Shown: positions 1 to 8,410 of the stretch, piece after piece
Numbering within the stretch: position 1 is the first letter of the stretch
Layout of the letters: each line of letters opens with the position of its first letter
NCBI GenBank assembly: GCA_937931205.1
Contig: CALHBF010000005.1
Span: forward strand, 124,001 to 188,000
DNA from: an uncultured Bacteriovoracaceae bacterium
GTDB lineage: Bacteria > Bdellovibrionota > Bacteriovoracia > Bacteriovoracales > Bacteriovoracaceae
Direction of reading: 5' to 3'
Length of the DNA: 64,000 nucleotides
Position numbers and translations under genes: made by a program
Notes under the pieces: model-generated
What the model saw: only the letters and a program-made list of their open reading frames with translations
The model's database searches: none
What the model was told of the DNA's origin: nothing

Positions 1-534
1 TCAAACTTCAATATTCCGATCATTACTTTCGTAGATACTCCGGGAGCATACCCAGGGATTGGTGCGGAAGAGCGCGGTCAGGCATTAGCGATTGCTGAGA
101 ACCTTGAAGAGATGTTCAAGATTAAAACTCCTATCCTTTCAGTTGTTATCGGTGAAGGTGGTTCAGGTGGTGCACTTGGAATTGCAATCGCAGATAAAGT
201 ATTCATGATGGAGTATTCTGTTTATTCGGTTATTTCTCCTGAATCATGTGCCTCAATTCTTTGGTCTGATCCAAAGATGGCGGAAACAGCAGCTAACTCG
301 CTTCAGTTGTCTCCGAATAAAGCAAAAGAACTTCAAGTGATTGATGATATCATTATTGAACCTGCCGGTGGAGCTCACAGACATCCTGAGAAGGCCATTG
401 AGAGTGTTAAAAAAGCACTTTTAAATGGAATCAAAGAAGTTAAAAAAGCTTCAAGCGAAAAAATGATGGAGAAGCGTTTTGAGAAGTTCCGTCAGATGGG
501 GAATATTACCATAACGATGGATCACAGCGAATAA
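1..534 (+). CDS. accA: Acetyl-CoA carboxylase carboxyltransferase subunit alpha (3' part)
   Basis: The gene enters the window already open in frame 1, so its start lies upstream. The subunit works with AccD to move the carboxyl group from carboxybiotin to acetyl-CoA, the first step of fatty acid synthesis, in the cytoplasm. The visible N-terminal part reads FVDTPGAYPGIGAEERGQA, the crotonase-fold signature of AccA. GEGGSGGALGIAIAD and the segment from SPESCASILW follow, as expected for the family. About 177 residues are present, so the N-terminal half is missing only because the window cuts it. yicC begins 11 bp after the stop, suggesting one transcript with the next three genes. Identification is firm. 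Confidence 0.96.
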   Translation, partial: SNFNIPIITFVDTPGAYPGIGAEERGQALAIAENLEEMFKIKTPILSVVIGEGGSGGALGIAIADKVFMMEYSVYSVISPESCASILWSDPKMAETAANSLQLSPNKAKELQVIDDIIIEPAGGAHRHPEKAIESVKKALLNGIKEVKKASSEKMMEKRFEKFRQMGNITITMDHSE

Positions 535-545
535 AAGGCGATAAT

Positions 546-1424
546 ATGAGTGTTTATTCAATGACAGGTTTTGGTAAAGGGGAATCAGCAGGTGAAGCCT
601 TTACAATTACTACTGAGATCAAAACGGTAAATAATCGTTTTAAAGATTATAAATTTCGTATGAGTAATCTTTTTAACTCAAAAGAAATTGAACTTAGATC
701 TCTTCTTGATGAACACTTCAAGCGCGGAAGTTTTGATATCAGTATCAGTTATAAAAAGAACGATACGACTCAAGCAGAATTTCAGGTCGACCTCGCTAAA
801 GTAAAAGCTTATTTAGATCTTATTGCTCCTGTTTTAAAAGAAGCAGGCGGTAGTATGAATGTTTCTCCAACTGATTTTCTGAGAAATGATTTTTCAAAAC
901 TTGAAGATGATGGCCAGAAAGAGGAAGTTCTTCTCGCTCAGGTTAATACTTCGTTCTTAGGCGCTATCAACGCTCTTAAAATTTCTCGTCAAAGAGAAGG
1001 TGAGAAGCTGGTGCAAAAACTGATTGAACATTTGAATGTTTATGAAGAGCACTTAAAGCTGGTTGAAGCTCAGAAAAATCTTTATCCAGAAATTTTGCGT
1101 GAAAAATTAAATCAGAAGTTTAATGAGAAACTAAAAGATATCAAAATTGATGAATCTCGCTTCATGCAAGAAATCGTTTATTATCTTGAAAAATTAGAAG
1201 TAGATGAAGAATTGAATCGTGCCAAAATTCACCTTTCAAAACTTCGTCAGATCCTTAACTCAGACGGAGAGATTGGTCGTCAGATTGACTTTCTTCTGCA
1301 AGAACTAGGACGCGAAACAAATACGCTTGGCTCAAAATCTGCTCAGTCAGAAATCAGCTCATATGTTGTAGAAATGAAAGTGCAGCTTGAGAAAATCAGA
1401 GAGCAGGCACTGAATCTGGAATAA
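546..1424 (+). CDS. yicC: YicC family endoribonuclease
   Basis: This 292-residue cytoplasmic protein has the normal YicC length and opens with the hallmark MTGFG (residues 6-10) followed by a conserved N-terminal region around residues 20-60. The C-terminal domain has the family's RLLQELGRETNTLGSKS-like segment, seen here as FLLQELGRETNTLGSKS near residues 248-264. Family knowledge: E. coli YicC is an endoribonuclease involved in small-RNA turnover, and the gene often sits next to gmk, as here. It starts 11 bp after accA and ends 2 bp before gmk, so it is probably co-transcribed. Identity is clear from sequence; the biochemical role is inferred from the family. Confidence 0.93.
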   Translation: MSVYSMTGFGKGESAGEAFTITTEIKTVNNRFKDYKFRMSNLFNSKEIELRSLLDEHFKRGSFDISISYKKNDTTQAEFQVDLAKVKAYLDLIAPVLKEAGGSMNVSPTDFLRNDFSKLEDDGQKEEVLLAQVNTSFLGAINALKISRQREGEKLVQKLIEHLNVYEEHLKLVEAQKNLYPEILREKLNQKFNEKLKDIKIDESRFMQEIVYYLEKLEVDEELNRAKIHLSKLRQILNSDGEIGRQIDFLLQELGRETNTLGSKSAQSEISSYVVEMKVQLEKIREQALNLE

Positions 1425-1426
1425 TT

Positions 1427-1987
1427 ATGGAAGGTAAATTAATTGTCATCTGTGCTCCATCGGGAACAGGGAAATCAACTTTAATTAATCGATTAAAGGC
1501 CGATTATCCCACATTAGAGTGGTCTGTTTCATGCACCACCAGACCCATGAGAGCAGGTGAGGTTAATGGCAAAGACTACCATTTTTTGGCCCACGACGAC
1601 TTTCAGAACCAAATCAGTCAGGATTTATTTATTGAATGGGCCCGTGTTCATTCCAATTTCTATGGGACTTCCAAAGTATTTGTAGATCAGGGATTGGCCC
1701 AAGGAAAGCACCTGCTGTTTGACCTTGATGTGCAGGGGGCGGATGCGATTAAAAAGATCTATCAGGATACTGCCAAGGTAATCTTCATTGAGCCGCCTTC
1801 GGTTGAAGAGCTTGAAAAGAGGCTCAGGTCTCGCGGCACAGATACCGATAAGGTGATATTAGAAAGAATTGATAACGCTAGAAAAGAGCTAATGAGAAAG
1901 CATGATTATGATTTCCTTATCATGAATGATGATATTGAAGGTGCTTATCAGAAGCTTCGAGACATTGTGGCAAGGATTGTAAAATAA
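1427..1987 (+). CDS. gmk: Guanylate kinase
   Basis: The enzyme phosphorylates GMP to GDP with ATP in the cytoplasm, in purine nucleotide synthesis and recycling. The P-loop APSGTGKST lies at residues 10-18. The GMP-binding segment SVSCTTRPMRAGEVNGKDYHF follows at about residues 33-53, and LFDLDVQGA at about residues 97-105 matches the family. The length, 186 residues, is slightly shorter than typical (about 205) but all core motifs are present. It sits 2 bp after yicC and 2 bp before relA/spoT. Most genomes have rpoZ between gmk and the spoT-type gene; no such gene is present here. Confidence 0.96.
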   Translation: MEGKLIVICAPSGTGKSTLINRLKADYPTLEWSVSCTTRPMRAGEVNGKDYHFLAHDDFQNQISQDLFIEWARVHSNFYGTSKVFVDQGLAQGKHLLFDLDVQGADAIKKIYQDTAKVIFIEPPSVEELEKRLRSRGTDTDKVILERIDNARKELMRKHDYDFLIMNDDIEGAYQKLRDIVARIVK

Positions 1988-1989
1988 TA

Positions 1990-4176
1990 ATGTATTCAGA
2001 AAGAATTGATTTTTCCCATGAAGGCAGCCTCACTATTGATGAACTCATCAAAAGGGTAGAAGGCATTAATCCAGAAGCAGATTTAGCTCTTTTGCGCCGT
2101 TGCTACGAGTTTGCTGAAAAAATGCACTCAGGGGTGAAGCGCTCTTCTGGGGAACCATACATTATTCATCCTCTTAACGTTGCAGCTACTTTAGTTAAAT
2201 TAAAAATGGATCTTGATTCCATCATGGCAGGCCTTCTTCACGATGTGGTGGAGGACTGTGATGTTAGTCCGGAATTAATTTCTGAAATGTTCGGTCAAAG
2301 TGTTGCTCAGATTGTTGTTGGCTGTACAAAAATTTCAAAAATCAAATTTAAAACAAAAGAAGAATCTCAGGCCGAAAACTTCCGTAAAATGGTTGTGGCA
2401 ATGGCGCAGGATCTTCGTGTGATTATCGTTAAGCTGGCAGATCGTATGCATAACATGCGTACACTCCAGTACATGACAATCGAGAAGCAAAAAGCAAAAG
2501 CTCAAGAGACACTTGATATCTATGTGCCTCTAGCAAGCCGACTCGGTATTAACTCTGTAAAAGGTGAACTAGAAGATCTTTGTCTTCGTTATATTCATCC
2601 AGAGATTTATTATCGACTTGCTGAAAAAATTGCAATGAAGCGCCGTGAGCGCGAATCTTATATCGAAGAAACAATTCTTCTGATCCATGAGAAGATGCTC
2701 GAGTATTCGGTTCAAGGTGATGTGGCCGGACGTCCTAAACATTTTTATTCCATCTACAAGAAGATGCAGCATAGAAATGTGGACTTCGAACAGATTCAAG
2801 ATCTCTTAGCTTTTAGAATTCTAGTGAGTAACATCACGGAATGTTACAAAGTGCTGGGGATTATTCACTCTGCTTTCACACCTGTCCCCGGTCGATTCAA
2901 AGACTACATTGCTATCCCTAAAGTAAACAACTATCAGTCACTACATACGACTGTGATCGGTCCTAAAGCTGAACGTATTGAGATTCAAATCAGAACGTTT
3001 GAGATGCACGAAGTGGCCGAGCGTGGGGTTGCTGCTCACTGGAAGTATAAAGAGCGCAATAAGAATGCAGCCGCAGATAAATTGAAATGGGTTGAAGAAC
3101 TCATGGAATTTAACCAGAACGTGGAGAGCTCATCCGAATTTATGGATGTAGTGAAGAACGATCTAGATGTCGGTGGAGTTTTTATTTTTACTCCTAATGG
3201 GGATGTAAAAGAACTTCGTTATGGGGCAACTCCATTGGATTTTGCTTATGCTGTTCACACCGAGATCGGTAATAAGACAGTAGGTGCAAAAGTTAACGGG
3301 AAGATGGTTCCATTAAAGTACCGTTTGAAATCCGGAGACACAGTTGAGATTCTTACAAGTAAGACTCAGACTCCAACCAAAGACTGGTTAAAAATCTGTA
3401 AAACATCCCGTGCTATTACTAAAATTAAGCAGCACTTGATGAAGATAGAGCGTGACCAACACCGTGAACTTGGTGAAGTGATGCTTGAGAAGGCCTTAAA
3501 GAAATTTGAGACTTCAATCAAGCAACTTGATAAAAAGGGAGAATTTAAACCTCTCTTAGATAAGCATCATTATAAAAATCTAGAAGAACTTTATGTTAAC
3601 TTGGGCTCTGAGCACCTGTCTTTAAAAGAGGTGTTAACTAATATTCCTTCAATTAATTTTACGGAAGAAACTTACGTAGAAGAAGAGAAGGAGAGTTTCT
3701 ATAAGAGAGTGGCCAAGAGTGCCCGTAAGTCTTCCAGCTCAGACAATGCTGTGATTGTTGATGGCCTCGATGACATTATGGTTAAGATGGGCCGTTGTTG
3801 TAATCCGATTCCAGGAGATCCTATTATCGGTGTGATAACTCGTGGAAGAGGGATCACTGTACACGCTGTTGGTTGTTCTCGTATTGTGGAGATCGAAAAA
3901 GGAAGACAGATTAGTGTTGAATGGAACAAGCACTATACATTCTCTCATCCGGTAAATATTAAAGTTACCACTCACGATAAGCCTGGAATTCTTTCTAAGA
4001 TTTCTAAGACGATCAATAATTCTGGTATTAACATTCGCTCAGCAATTGCTCGTTCGATGCCGGATCAAAAAGGAAACTTTATCTTTGAAGTAGAGGTAAA
4101 GGATTACTCTGAACTTTTAAAAACCATCAGTTCTATTGAGCAGATGGAAGAAGTTATTTCAGTAAATCGCGCATAA
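1990..4176 (+). CDS. spoT: Bifunctional (p)ppGpp synthetase/hydrolase, RelA/SpoT family
   Basis: This 728-residue RSH protein makes and degrades (p)ppGpp in the stringent response. The N-terminal HD hydrolase domain looks intact, with H60 and the HDVVED motif at 84-89. The synthetase domain follows (about 230-350), with FKDYIAIPK and NYQSLHTTVIG. Its RFKD version of the synthetase loop is typical of bifunctional Rel/SpoT enzymes rather than monofunctional RelA. TGS (about 395-455), a zinc-finger-like CCNPIPGD segment and a C-terminal ACT domain (about 655-728) complete the standard order. It starts 2 bp after gmk and ends directly at a terminator hairpin, closing the accA-yicC-gmk-spoT unit. 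The symbol could equally be rel. Confidence 0.95.
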   Translation: MYSERIDFSHEGSLTIDELIKRVEGINPEADLALLRRCYEFAEKMHSGVKRSSGEPYIIHPLNVAATLVKLKMDLDSIMAGLLHDVVEDCDVSPELISEMFGQSVAQIVVGCTKISKIKFKTKEESQAENFRKMVVAMAQDLRVIIVKLADRMHNMRTLQYMTIEKQKAKAQETLDIYVPLASRLGINSVKGELEDLCLRYIHPEIYYRLAEKIAMKRRERESYIEETILLIHEKMLEYSVQGDVAGRPKHFYSIYKKMQHRNVDFEQIQDLLAFRILVSNITECYKVLGIIHSAFTPVPGRFKDYIAIPKVNNYQSLHTTVIGPKAERIEIQIRTFEMHEVAERGVAAHWKYKERNKNAAADKLKWVEELMEFNQNVESSSEFMDVVKNDLDVGGVFIFTPNGDVKELRYGATPLDFAYAVHTEIGNKTVGAKVNGKMVPLKYRLKSGDTVEILTSKTQTPTKDWLKICKTSRAITKIKQHLMKIERDQHRELGEVMLEKALKKFETSIKQLDKKGEFKPLLDKHHYKNLEELYVNLGSEHLSLKEVLTNIPSINFTEETYVEEEKESFYKRVAKSARKSSSSDNAVIVDGLDDIMVKMGRCCNPIPGDPIIGVITRGRGITVHAVGCSRIVEIEKGRQISVEWNKHYTFSHPVNIKVTTHDKPGILSKISKTINNSGINIRSAIARSMPDQKGNFIFEVEVKDYSELLKTISSIEQMEEVISVNRA

Positions 4177-4177
4177 A

Positions 4178-4206
4178 AAAGGGCCTCTTTCGAGGCCCTA
4201 ATCATT
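4178..4206. terminator. Bidirectional intrinsic terminator
   Basis: A perfect 7-bp stem, GGGCCTC/GAGGCCC (4181-4187 and 4192-4198), closes a 4-nt TTTC loop. It lies between the convergent spoT stop and the stop of the minus-strand HExxH gene. The six A residues before the stem become a strong T tract on the minus strand. On the plus strand the T-rich tail is weaker (ATCATTTT). Confidence 0.85.
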
Positions 4207-6000
4207 TTAAAGACATTGTTTTGTAATTTTTGACTTCGAGCGCTTGATAACTTCTTCGCAGGCCTCAGTAATCTTGCCTGGATTTTTATATTGAAGTTCA
4301 ACCATTAGTCGCTGAATTCCTGATGAGTGGGTATCAAAGAAAGATTTTTTCATTCCTAGTGCCGTATAGTCTTTGCCATCTGGAACAGCAAGTGCACAAC
4401 CAATCATATTCTCTTTATCTTCTGATAGTGCATAAGCAAAGAGATCCGCTGTGTCTTCTTCGGTTGTCCACTTATCACCTTCATGGGGAGAGAACAGGCC
4501 TGGAAATTTAGTAGTTCTCTTTTCTTGGCGACTACACTCACGAAGTGCTTTAAATCCTTCTTTTGTTTCTGTACTCATGTCTGGTGTGAAAGCGATGAAG
4601 TAAGAGACAGCATGACCTAGTTCGTGGGCCATGATTTCTTTTCCTAAATGAACGTGTTCACATGAGAAAGGGGAGACAACAAGGTCACCCTTATTTTCTT
4701 GAGGTTTAAAGGCAACATGGTCACTTAGGCCTGCCGTTTTTTCAAGTTTAACACATCGAGGTGTTTGTACTGATTCTTGAAAAATTTTTTGAGCGCTTTT
4801 TCTAGAAAGATTGAGATAAGCAGCCCCGATATCGTCTTTTGCTGCTGGAGAATACTCAAAGCCAGAAAAAGATGCGTATAAATTATTTCGGGCATTAACC
4901 GGGACATTAAATTTTACATTAAGATCTTTTTTTACTTTTTCTAAAATAAGACCCTTAGAGTGAGCAGAGAGTTTTAAACGAGAATCATTTTCAAGCTTCT
5001 TAATAAGCTTAGGCCATTCTTTTTGGATTTCTGCTGAATCCTTCGCTTCTACATGATTAAGCATGGCCGAAGCACTACACTCCGCTATGGCATCTTCGAA
5101 AGCAAATTTGTCTTGTGCTTTTTTAGCAATTTCTTGCGGGTTAAAAAACTCCGACTTTTGTAAATAGCTAATGATTGCTTTCTTACAATTGTCATCGCAA
5201 AGTTTAGGCTCTAGTTCAATCCCAGCTTTTTGAGCTGCTCTTCGTAAAGGGTAATAGAAAGCATAAAGATTATAATCCTTCTTCTTTTTTTTCTCCTCTA
5301 GCTCTTCTCGTTCATCTTCAAAAGGGTAGTCCGTTGTTAAGTTACGGGACTTGAGTTCCTTTTTAAATAGTTCTTCTTTTTCGTCATAAATTTTATAGTG
5401 CTCAGGTGAGCCTTTGATTCCTAAGTTCTGGATTAGTAAAGGGTGGTCATTCAAGTCAATTTTAGAGATCACATCTTTGTAAACTTCACGAAAAGGGGAG
5501 TTAGGTGGAACGATGAGCTTTATTTTTTTATCTTTTGATTTAAAAGGATTAACCTTTTGAAGCAAAGAATGGTGTTCTTTAATGTTGCTCACAATCGAGT
5601 GGATGATTTTTTCAGCAGCTTCATCACTTAATTGAGAGGGGTCTTTTATGCCTTTGACTAAAGCTAAGTCATCACTGGCATATTGGACATTTTTTTCAAT
5701 TATTTCTTTTCTTTGCTCGATATCTTTTTTTACTTCTTCTACTTTCTTTTTATTTTGTGTCAAATCATAATTCTGAATTGTTTCAGCTGTCAGAATAACA
5801 GGGTACTTCGTGGCATCACCACAGACTTCCTCCACACAAAGAGCGGCAACTTCATCGTTGTCCATCTTCGCACATTCTGATTTCTCAGTCTTATTGATGG
5901 ACTGAAATTTATCCATAAGATCTTTAAGGAAATTGGCCTGGGCCGAAGTCGAAAGAGTGAGGGTTACTGCTAGAAGAGCAATTCTCTTACTTGTTTTCAT
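4207..6000 (-). CDS. Secreted protein with HExxH zinc-metallopeptidase motif
   Basis: This 597-residue protein has a clear Sec signal peptide (about residues 1-22, cleavage after AQA) and should act in the periplasm or outside the cell. HELGH at 459-463 is the zincin signature. A downstream TTEEDTADLFAYA segment about 65 residues later could supply a third acidic ligand, as in gluzincin-like peptidases. The long N-terminal part is lysine/glutamate rich and probably helical, with a low-complexity EEKKKKK stretch near residue 235. Scattered cysteines suggest disulfides. Its start overlaps the preceding 133-residue gene as TAATG, so the two are translationally coupled. Peptidase activity is inferred from the motif only; I do not recognise a named family. 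Confidence 0.75.
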   Translation of the reverse strand: MKTSKRIALLAVTLTLSTSAQANFLKDLMDKFQSINKTEKSECAKMDNDEVAALCVEEVCGDATKYPVILTAETIQNYDLTQNKKKVEEVKKDIEQRKEIIEKNVQYASDDLALVKGIKDPSQLSDEAAEKIIHSIVSNIKEHHSLLQKVNPFKSKDKKIKLIVPPNSPFREVYKDVISKIDLNDHPLLIQNLGIKGSPEHYKIYDEKEELFKKELKSRNLTTDYPFEDEREELEEKKKKKDYNLYAFYYPLRRAAQKAGIELEPKLCDDNCKKAIISYLQKSEFFNPQEIAKKAQDKFAFEDAIAECSASAMLNHVEAKDSAEIQKEWPKLIKKLENDSRLKLSAHSKGLILEKVKKDLNVKFNVPVNARNNLYASFSGFEYSPAAKDDIGAAYLNLSRKSAQKIFQESVQTPRCVKLEKTAGLSDHVAFKPQENKGDLVVSPFSCEHVHLGKEIMAHELGHAVSYFIAFTPDMSTETKEGFKALRECSRQEKRTTKFPGLFSPHEGDKWTTEEDTADLFAYALSEDKENMIGCALAVPDGKDYTALGMKKSFFDTHSSGIQRLMVELQYKNPGKITEACEEVIKRSKSKITKQCL

Positions 6001-6401
6001 TATTTCTTATCCTTTTTTTCACAACGAAATTCAGTAGCAAGTTTGAACACATCAAAACTACCAGGAATACCAAGGAGCTTTTGAGCAAAAGGGTGCTGTG
6101 GAGTAAGAACTCCCTCTTTATCATCGATTTTATATTTCACTAAAAATTCAGAACCTGTTGTTTGATCTTTCGGCTGATCTTTTGTCAGATCAGAAAAACG
6201 AGAAACATAATCATTAAAAAGTTTAGTGCTGCATTCTTCCTTCGTGACCTTGGCCACATATTCTTTCTTTTGAAACGTCACTTCTTTAGGTGTTAAGTTA
6301 AGTGAGTAAATGTTGAATCCATACTCTACATGAATGGACTGAGCAAAGAGGGACTGGCTGAAGAATCCTGCGAGGAAAAGTACCGGTAAGCTTAATTTCA
6401 T
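6000..6401 (-). CDS. Small secreted hypothetical protein
   Basis: This 133-residue protein has a signal peptide (MKLSLPVLFLAGFF..., cleavage after LFA near residue 20), so it is predicted periplasmic or secreted. The mature part is short and charged, with two cysteines that could pair, and shows no family motif I recognise. A weak SD-like AAAGGG precedes the ATG. The stop overlaps the start of the HExxH protein (TAATG). Such tight coupling fits a partner, inhibitor or chaperone of the putative peptidase, but that is inference. Confidence 0.7.
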   Translation of the reverse strand: MKLSLPVLFLAGFFSQSLFAQSIHVEYGFNIYSLNLTPKEVTFQKKEYVAKVTKEECSTKLFNDYVSRFSDLTKDQPKDQTTGSEFLVKYKIDDKEGVLTPQHPFAQKLLGIPGSFDVFKLATEFRCEKKDKK

Positions 6402-6522
6402 TATTTTACCCTTTGATAAGAGACAGACCTTTTTATTATGGCATGAATAAACAGCTCCATAAGATGAGGTAAAAAATGCCTGATCAATCTGGTCCAGAAG
6501 ATAAGAGCAAAGAAAATAATTT

Positions 6523-6551
6523 TTGACACGAATGGGGGGGCACTTGATAAT
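6523..6551 (+). promoter_or_regulatory. Sigma-70-type promoter placing the start site at the ATG
   Basis: TTGACA (6523-6528), a 17-bp spacer and GATAAT (6546-6551) form a near-consensus promoter. Only 6 bp separate the -10 box from the ATG at 6558, and no SD is visible. The transcript probably begins at or within a base or two of the start codon. Confidence 0.7.
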
Positions 6552-6557
6552 TGAAGT

Positions 6558-7373
6558 ATGAAAAAAATCTATCTCACTTTAAGTTTAGCATGCTTATCAC
6601 TTTCTTCATGGGCAGAAGTCGATTTCAGACCCGTGCTAGGCCGTGATGTAGATCGAGCTAATATCTATAATCCTAGAAAATCAAATTGGGTTTCGACCTT
6701 CGGGTTTGATGCTCAGGGGCTTCTTTCTAAAAGAGATTTCCAGGCCTTAAATAAACATTTTACGGATAAAACCGAATTATTAGTGGGTCCTCGTATCGGA
6801 ATCGGACGTGAATTCCATCTTTTCGGAGGGCTTTATACTAAATCGACCATAGAGGGTTATTTTGTAGGAACTCTTTTTGAGCCAACTAAAAAAGTCTCTG
6901 GTGGCGATTCTAAGGCAAAAAGCTCTTACACTAAGAAGAAAGGAAATATTTACGGAGCAGAGGCTGCTCAATCATTGAGCTGGGTGACTGAATTTCATAT
7001 CCATAACTATTTCAGTGAAAACAAAATTAAAATGTATTTTGAGCCATTTATTGAAGCCGGAATCGGTGTTGGTAAGGGATACTATCGTTTTGATTATGTC
7101 TTTAATGAATCAACAGGAAGCGAGCGCTATTCAAATACAATGGAAGAAACATTTCTTTCTCAACGAGTAAGTGCTGGGATGAATTTGATTGGGACAAACG
7201 GATACTTCTTCACACTTAAAGCGTCAGCTCTCAATCATCAGGTTTCTAAGGGGAGCAACATGATCTATGCTCAGCCAAACGGAGCAGGAGCTACACGGTC
7301 AGAAAATGATCTTAAAAATGAATCCATTAAATTTGATTACAATGTGTTCGTTGGTGGCGGATATAAGTGGTAA
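6558..7373 (+). CDS. Predicted outer-membrane beta-barrel protein
   Basis: This 271-residue protein has a signal peptide (cleavage after SSWA, about residue 19). The mature part alternates short amphipathic strands with glycine/aromatic turns, e.g. EFHLFGGLYTKSTIEGYFVG and FEPFIEAGIGVGKGYYRFDY. It ends in VFVGGGYKW; a terminal aromatic residue is typical of outer-membrane proteins. I do not recognise a specific family. It is probably leaderless (see the promoter at 6523). Its stop abuts, without gap, the stop of the convergent DUF218 gene in a TAATTA palindrome. Confidence 0.75.
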   Translation: MKKIYLTLSLACLSLSSWAEVDFRPVLGRDVDRANIYNPRKSNWVSTFGFDAQGLLSKRDFQALNKHFTDKTELLVGPRIGIGREFHLFGGLYTKSTIEGYFVGTLFEPTKKVSGGDSKAKSSYTKKKGNIYGAEAAQSLSWVTEFHIHNYFSENKIKMYFEPFIEAGIGVGKGYYRFDYVFNESTGSERYSNTMEETFLSQRVSAGMNLIGTNGYFFTLKASALNHQVSKGSNMIYAQPNGAGATRSENDLKNESIKFDYNVFVGGGYKW

Positions 7374-8018
7374 TTAAGGCTCAATGCCGAGAATATCAAG
7401 AAGTACAAAAGAGCGGATAATTTTAAGAGATTCCCACAGAAGTTTTTTAACATTTTTCCAGTTGTTGAATTTTGTAATTGTACTGTCAAAATAAAATTCT
7501 TTATCTGTATCTTCAATATAATGAGAGAAAATCATTTTAATTCTAAGAATATGATAGTCACTTGAGATGATGAGAATCTTTTTTAGCTCTGGATTCTGTT
7601 TAAGAAATTGAACTGTTTCTTTTACATTCTCGAATGTATCACGAGACTCATAATCCAGATCAACTTGAACACCTTCAAGATCCTCAGCAAGAGTCATCTC
7701 GTTCTTATTTAAAAGTGTCTGGAAGGAATTGGTAGCATAGACTCCGGAGATGAAAAGCTTAGCGGATGGATTGTGTTTAAGAAGATCTAAGGCATAAGCA
7801 ATGCGACCTTTATCTCCTGTGTAAACAGCAATGGCATCTGGAGAGTGCTGATAAAGTCCCTTATCAGTGACATCTTTTTGATTACGTCCGTAAATAGGAA
7901 TGTAGATAACAAAAGAAATAAGAACGGCAGAAAAAAAGATAAAACTTAGGAGCCCGCTGATTAGCAGGCGCCTAAGCTTTGTTGATTTTGTTTCGAATAC
8001 GTATTCTTTATTAAACAT
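7374..8018 (-). CDS. DUF218 (YdcF/SanA-like) membrane protein
   Basis: The protein has 214 residues from the ATG at 8018, which overlaps the ridA stop by 8 bp; an upstream in-frame start would run far into ridA. An N-terminal membrane helix (about 17-43) follows a short positively charged region. The DUF218 domain comes next, recognisable by DAIAVYTGDKGRIAYALDLL, LFISGVYA, ESRDTFEN and ILIISSDYHILR. Family members such as SanA/ElyC act in envelope polysaccharide metabolism or vancomycin resistance; the reaction is mostly unknown. It is transcribed after ridA and maeB. Confidence 0.85.
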   Translation of the reverse strand: MFNKEYVFETKSTKLRRLLISGLLSFIFFSAVLISFVIYIPIYGRNQKDVTDKGLYQHSPDAIAVYTGDKGRIAYALDLLKHNPSAKLFISGVYATNSFQTLLNKNEMTLAEDLEGVQVDLDYESRDTFENVKETVQFLKQNPELKKILIISSDYHILRIKMIFSHYIEDTDKEFYFDSTITKFNNWKNVKKLLWESLKIIRSFVLLDILGIEP

Positions 8019-8400
8019 TCTTTGCAGCGATAACTTCGATCTCAACCACAGCACCTCTTGGAAGTGCTGAAACCTGAACACAAGAGCGAGCAGGGTATGG
8101 AGCTTGGAAGAATTTAATATAAGCTTCGTTAACTTTTGAGAACTCTTTTAGATCAGTTAAAAACACAGTTGTTTTAATGATGTTATTACGAGTAAGACCT
8201 TGAGACTCAAGAAGCCCATCAATGTTCTTCAAAATGTTTTCAAGTTGAGAATCAAAAGTTCCTGCTAGCTCACCAGTTTTTGAATCAAAACCGATTTGTC
8301 CTGAGAAGTAGTACACACCGTTGAATACTACTCCTTGAGAGTATGTTCCAACAGCTGCTGGGGCCTTATCAGTTTTCACAATTGTTTTTTCAAATGCCAT
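8011..8400 (-). CDS. ridA: RidA family enamine/imine deaminase
   Basis: This 129-residue cytoplasmic protein hydrolyses reactive enamines such as 2-aminoacrylate made by PLP enzymes. The start at 8400 (MAFEKTIVKT) has an AGGAT SD 6-7 bp upstream and gives the usual family length. Diagnostic segments are GVYYFSGQIG, NNIIKTTVFL, YPARSCVQV (with the substrate-binding arginine) and PRGAVVEIEVIA at the C-terminus. It lies 10 bp downstream of maeB in the same direction, consistent with an operon. Confidence 0.95.
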   Translation of the reverse strand: MAFEKTIVKTDKAPAAVGTYSQGVVFNGVYYFSGQIGFDSKTGELAGTFDSQLENILKNIDGLLESQGLTRNNIIKTTVFLTDLKEFSKVNEAYIKFFQAPYPARSCVQVSALPRGAVVEIEVIAAKNV

Positions 8401-8410
8401 ATATAATCCT

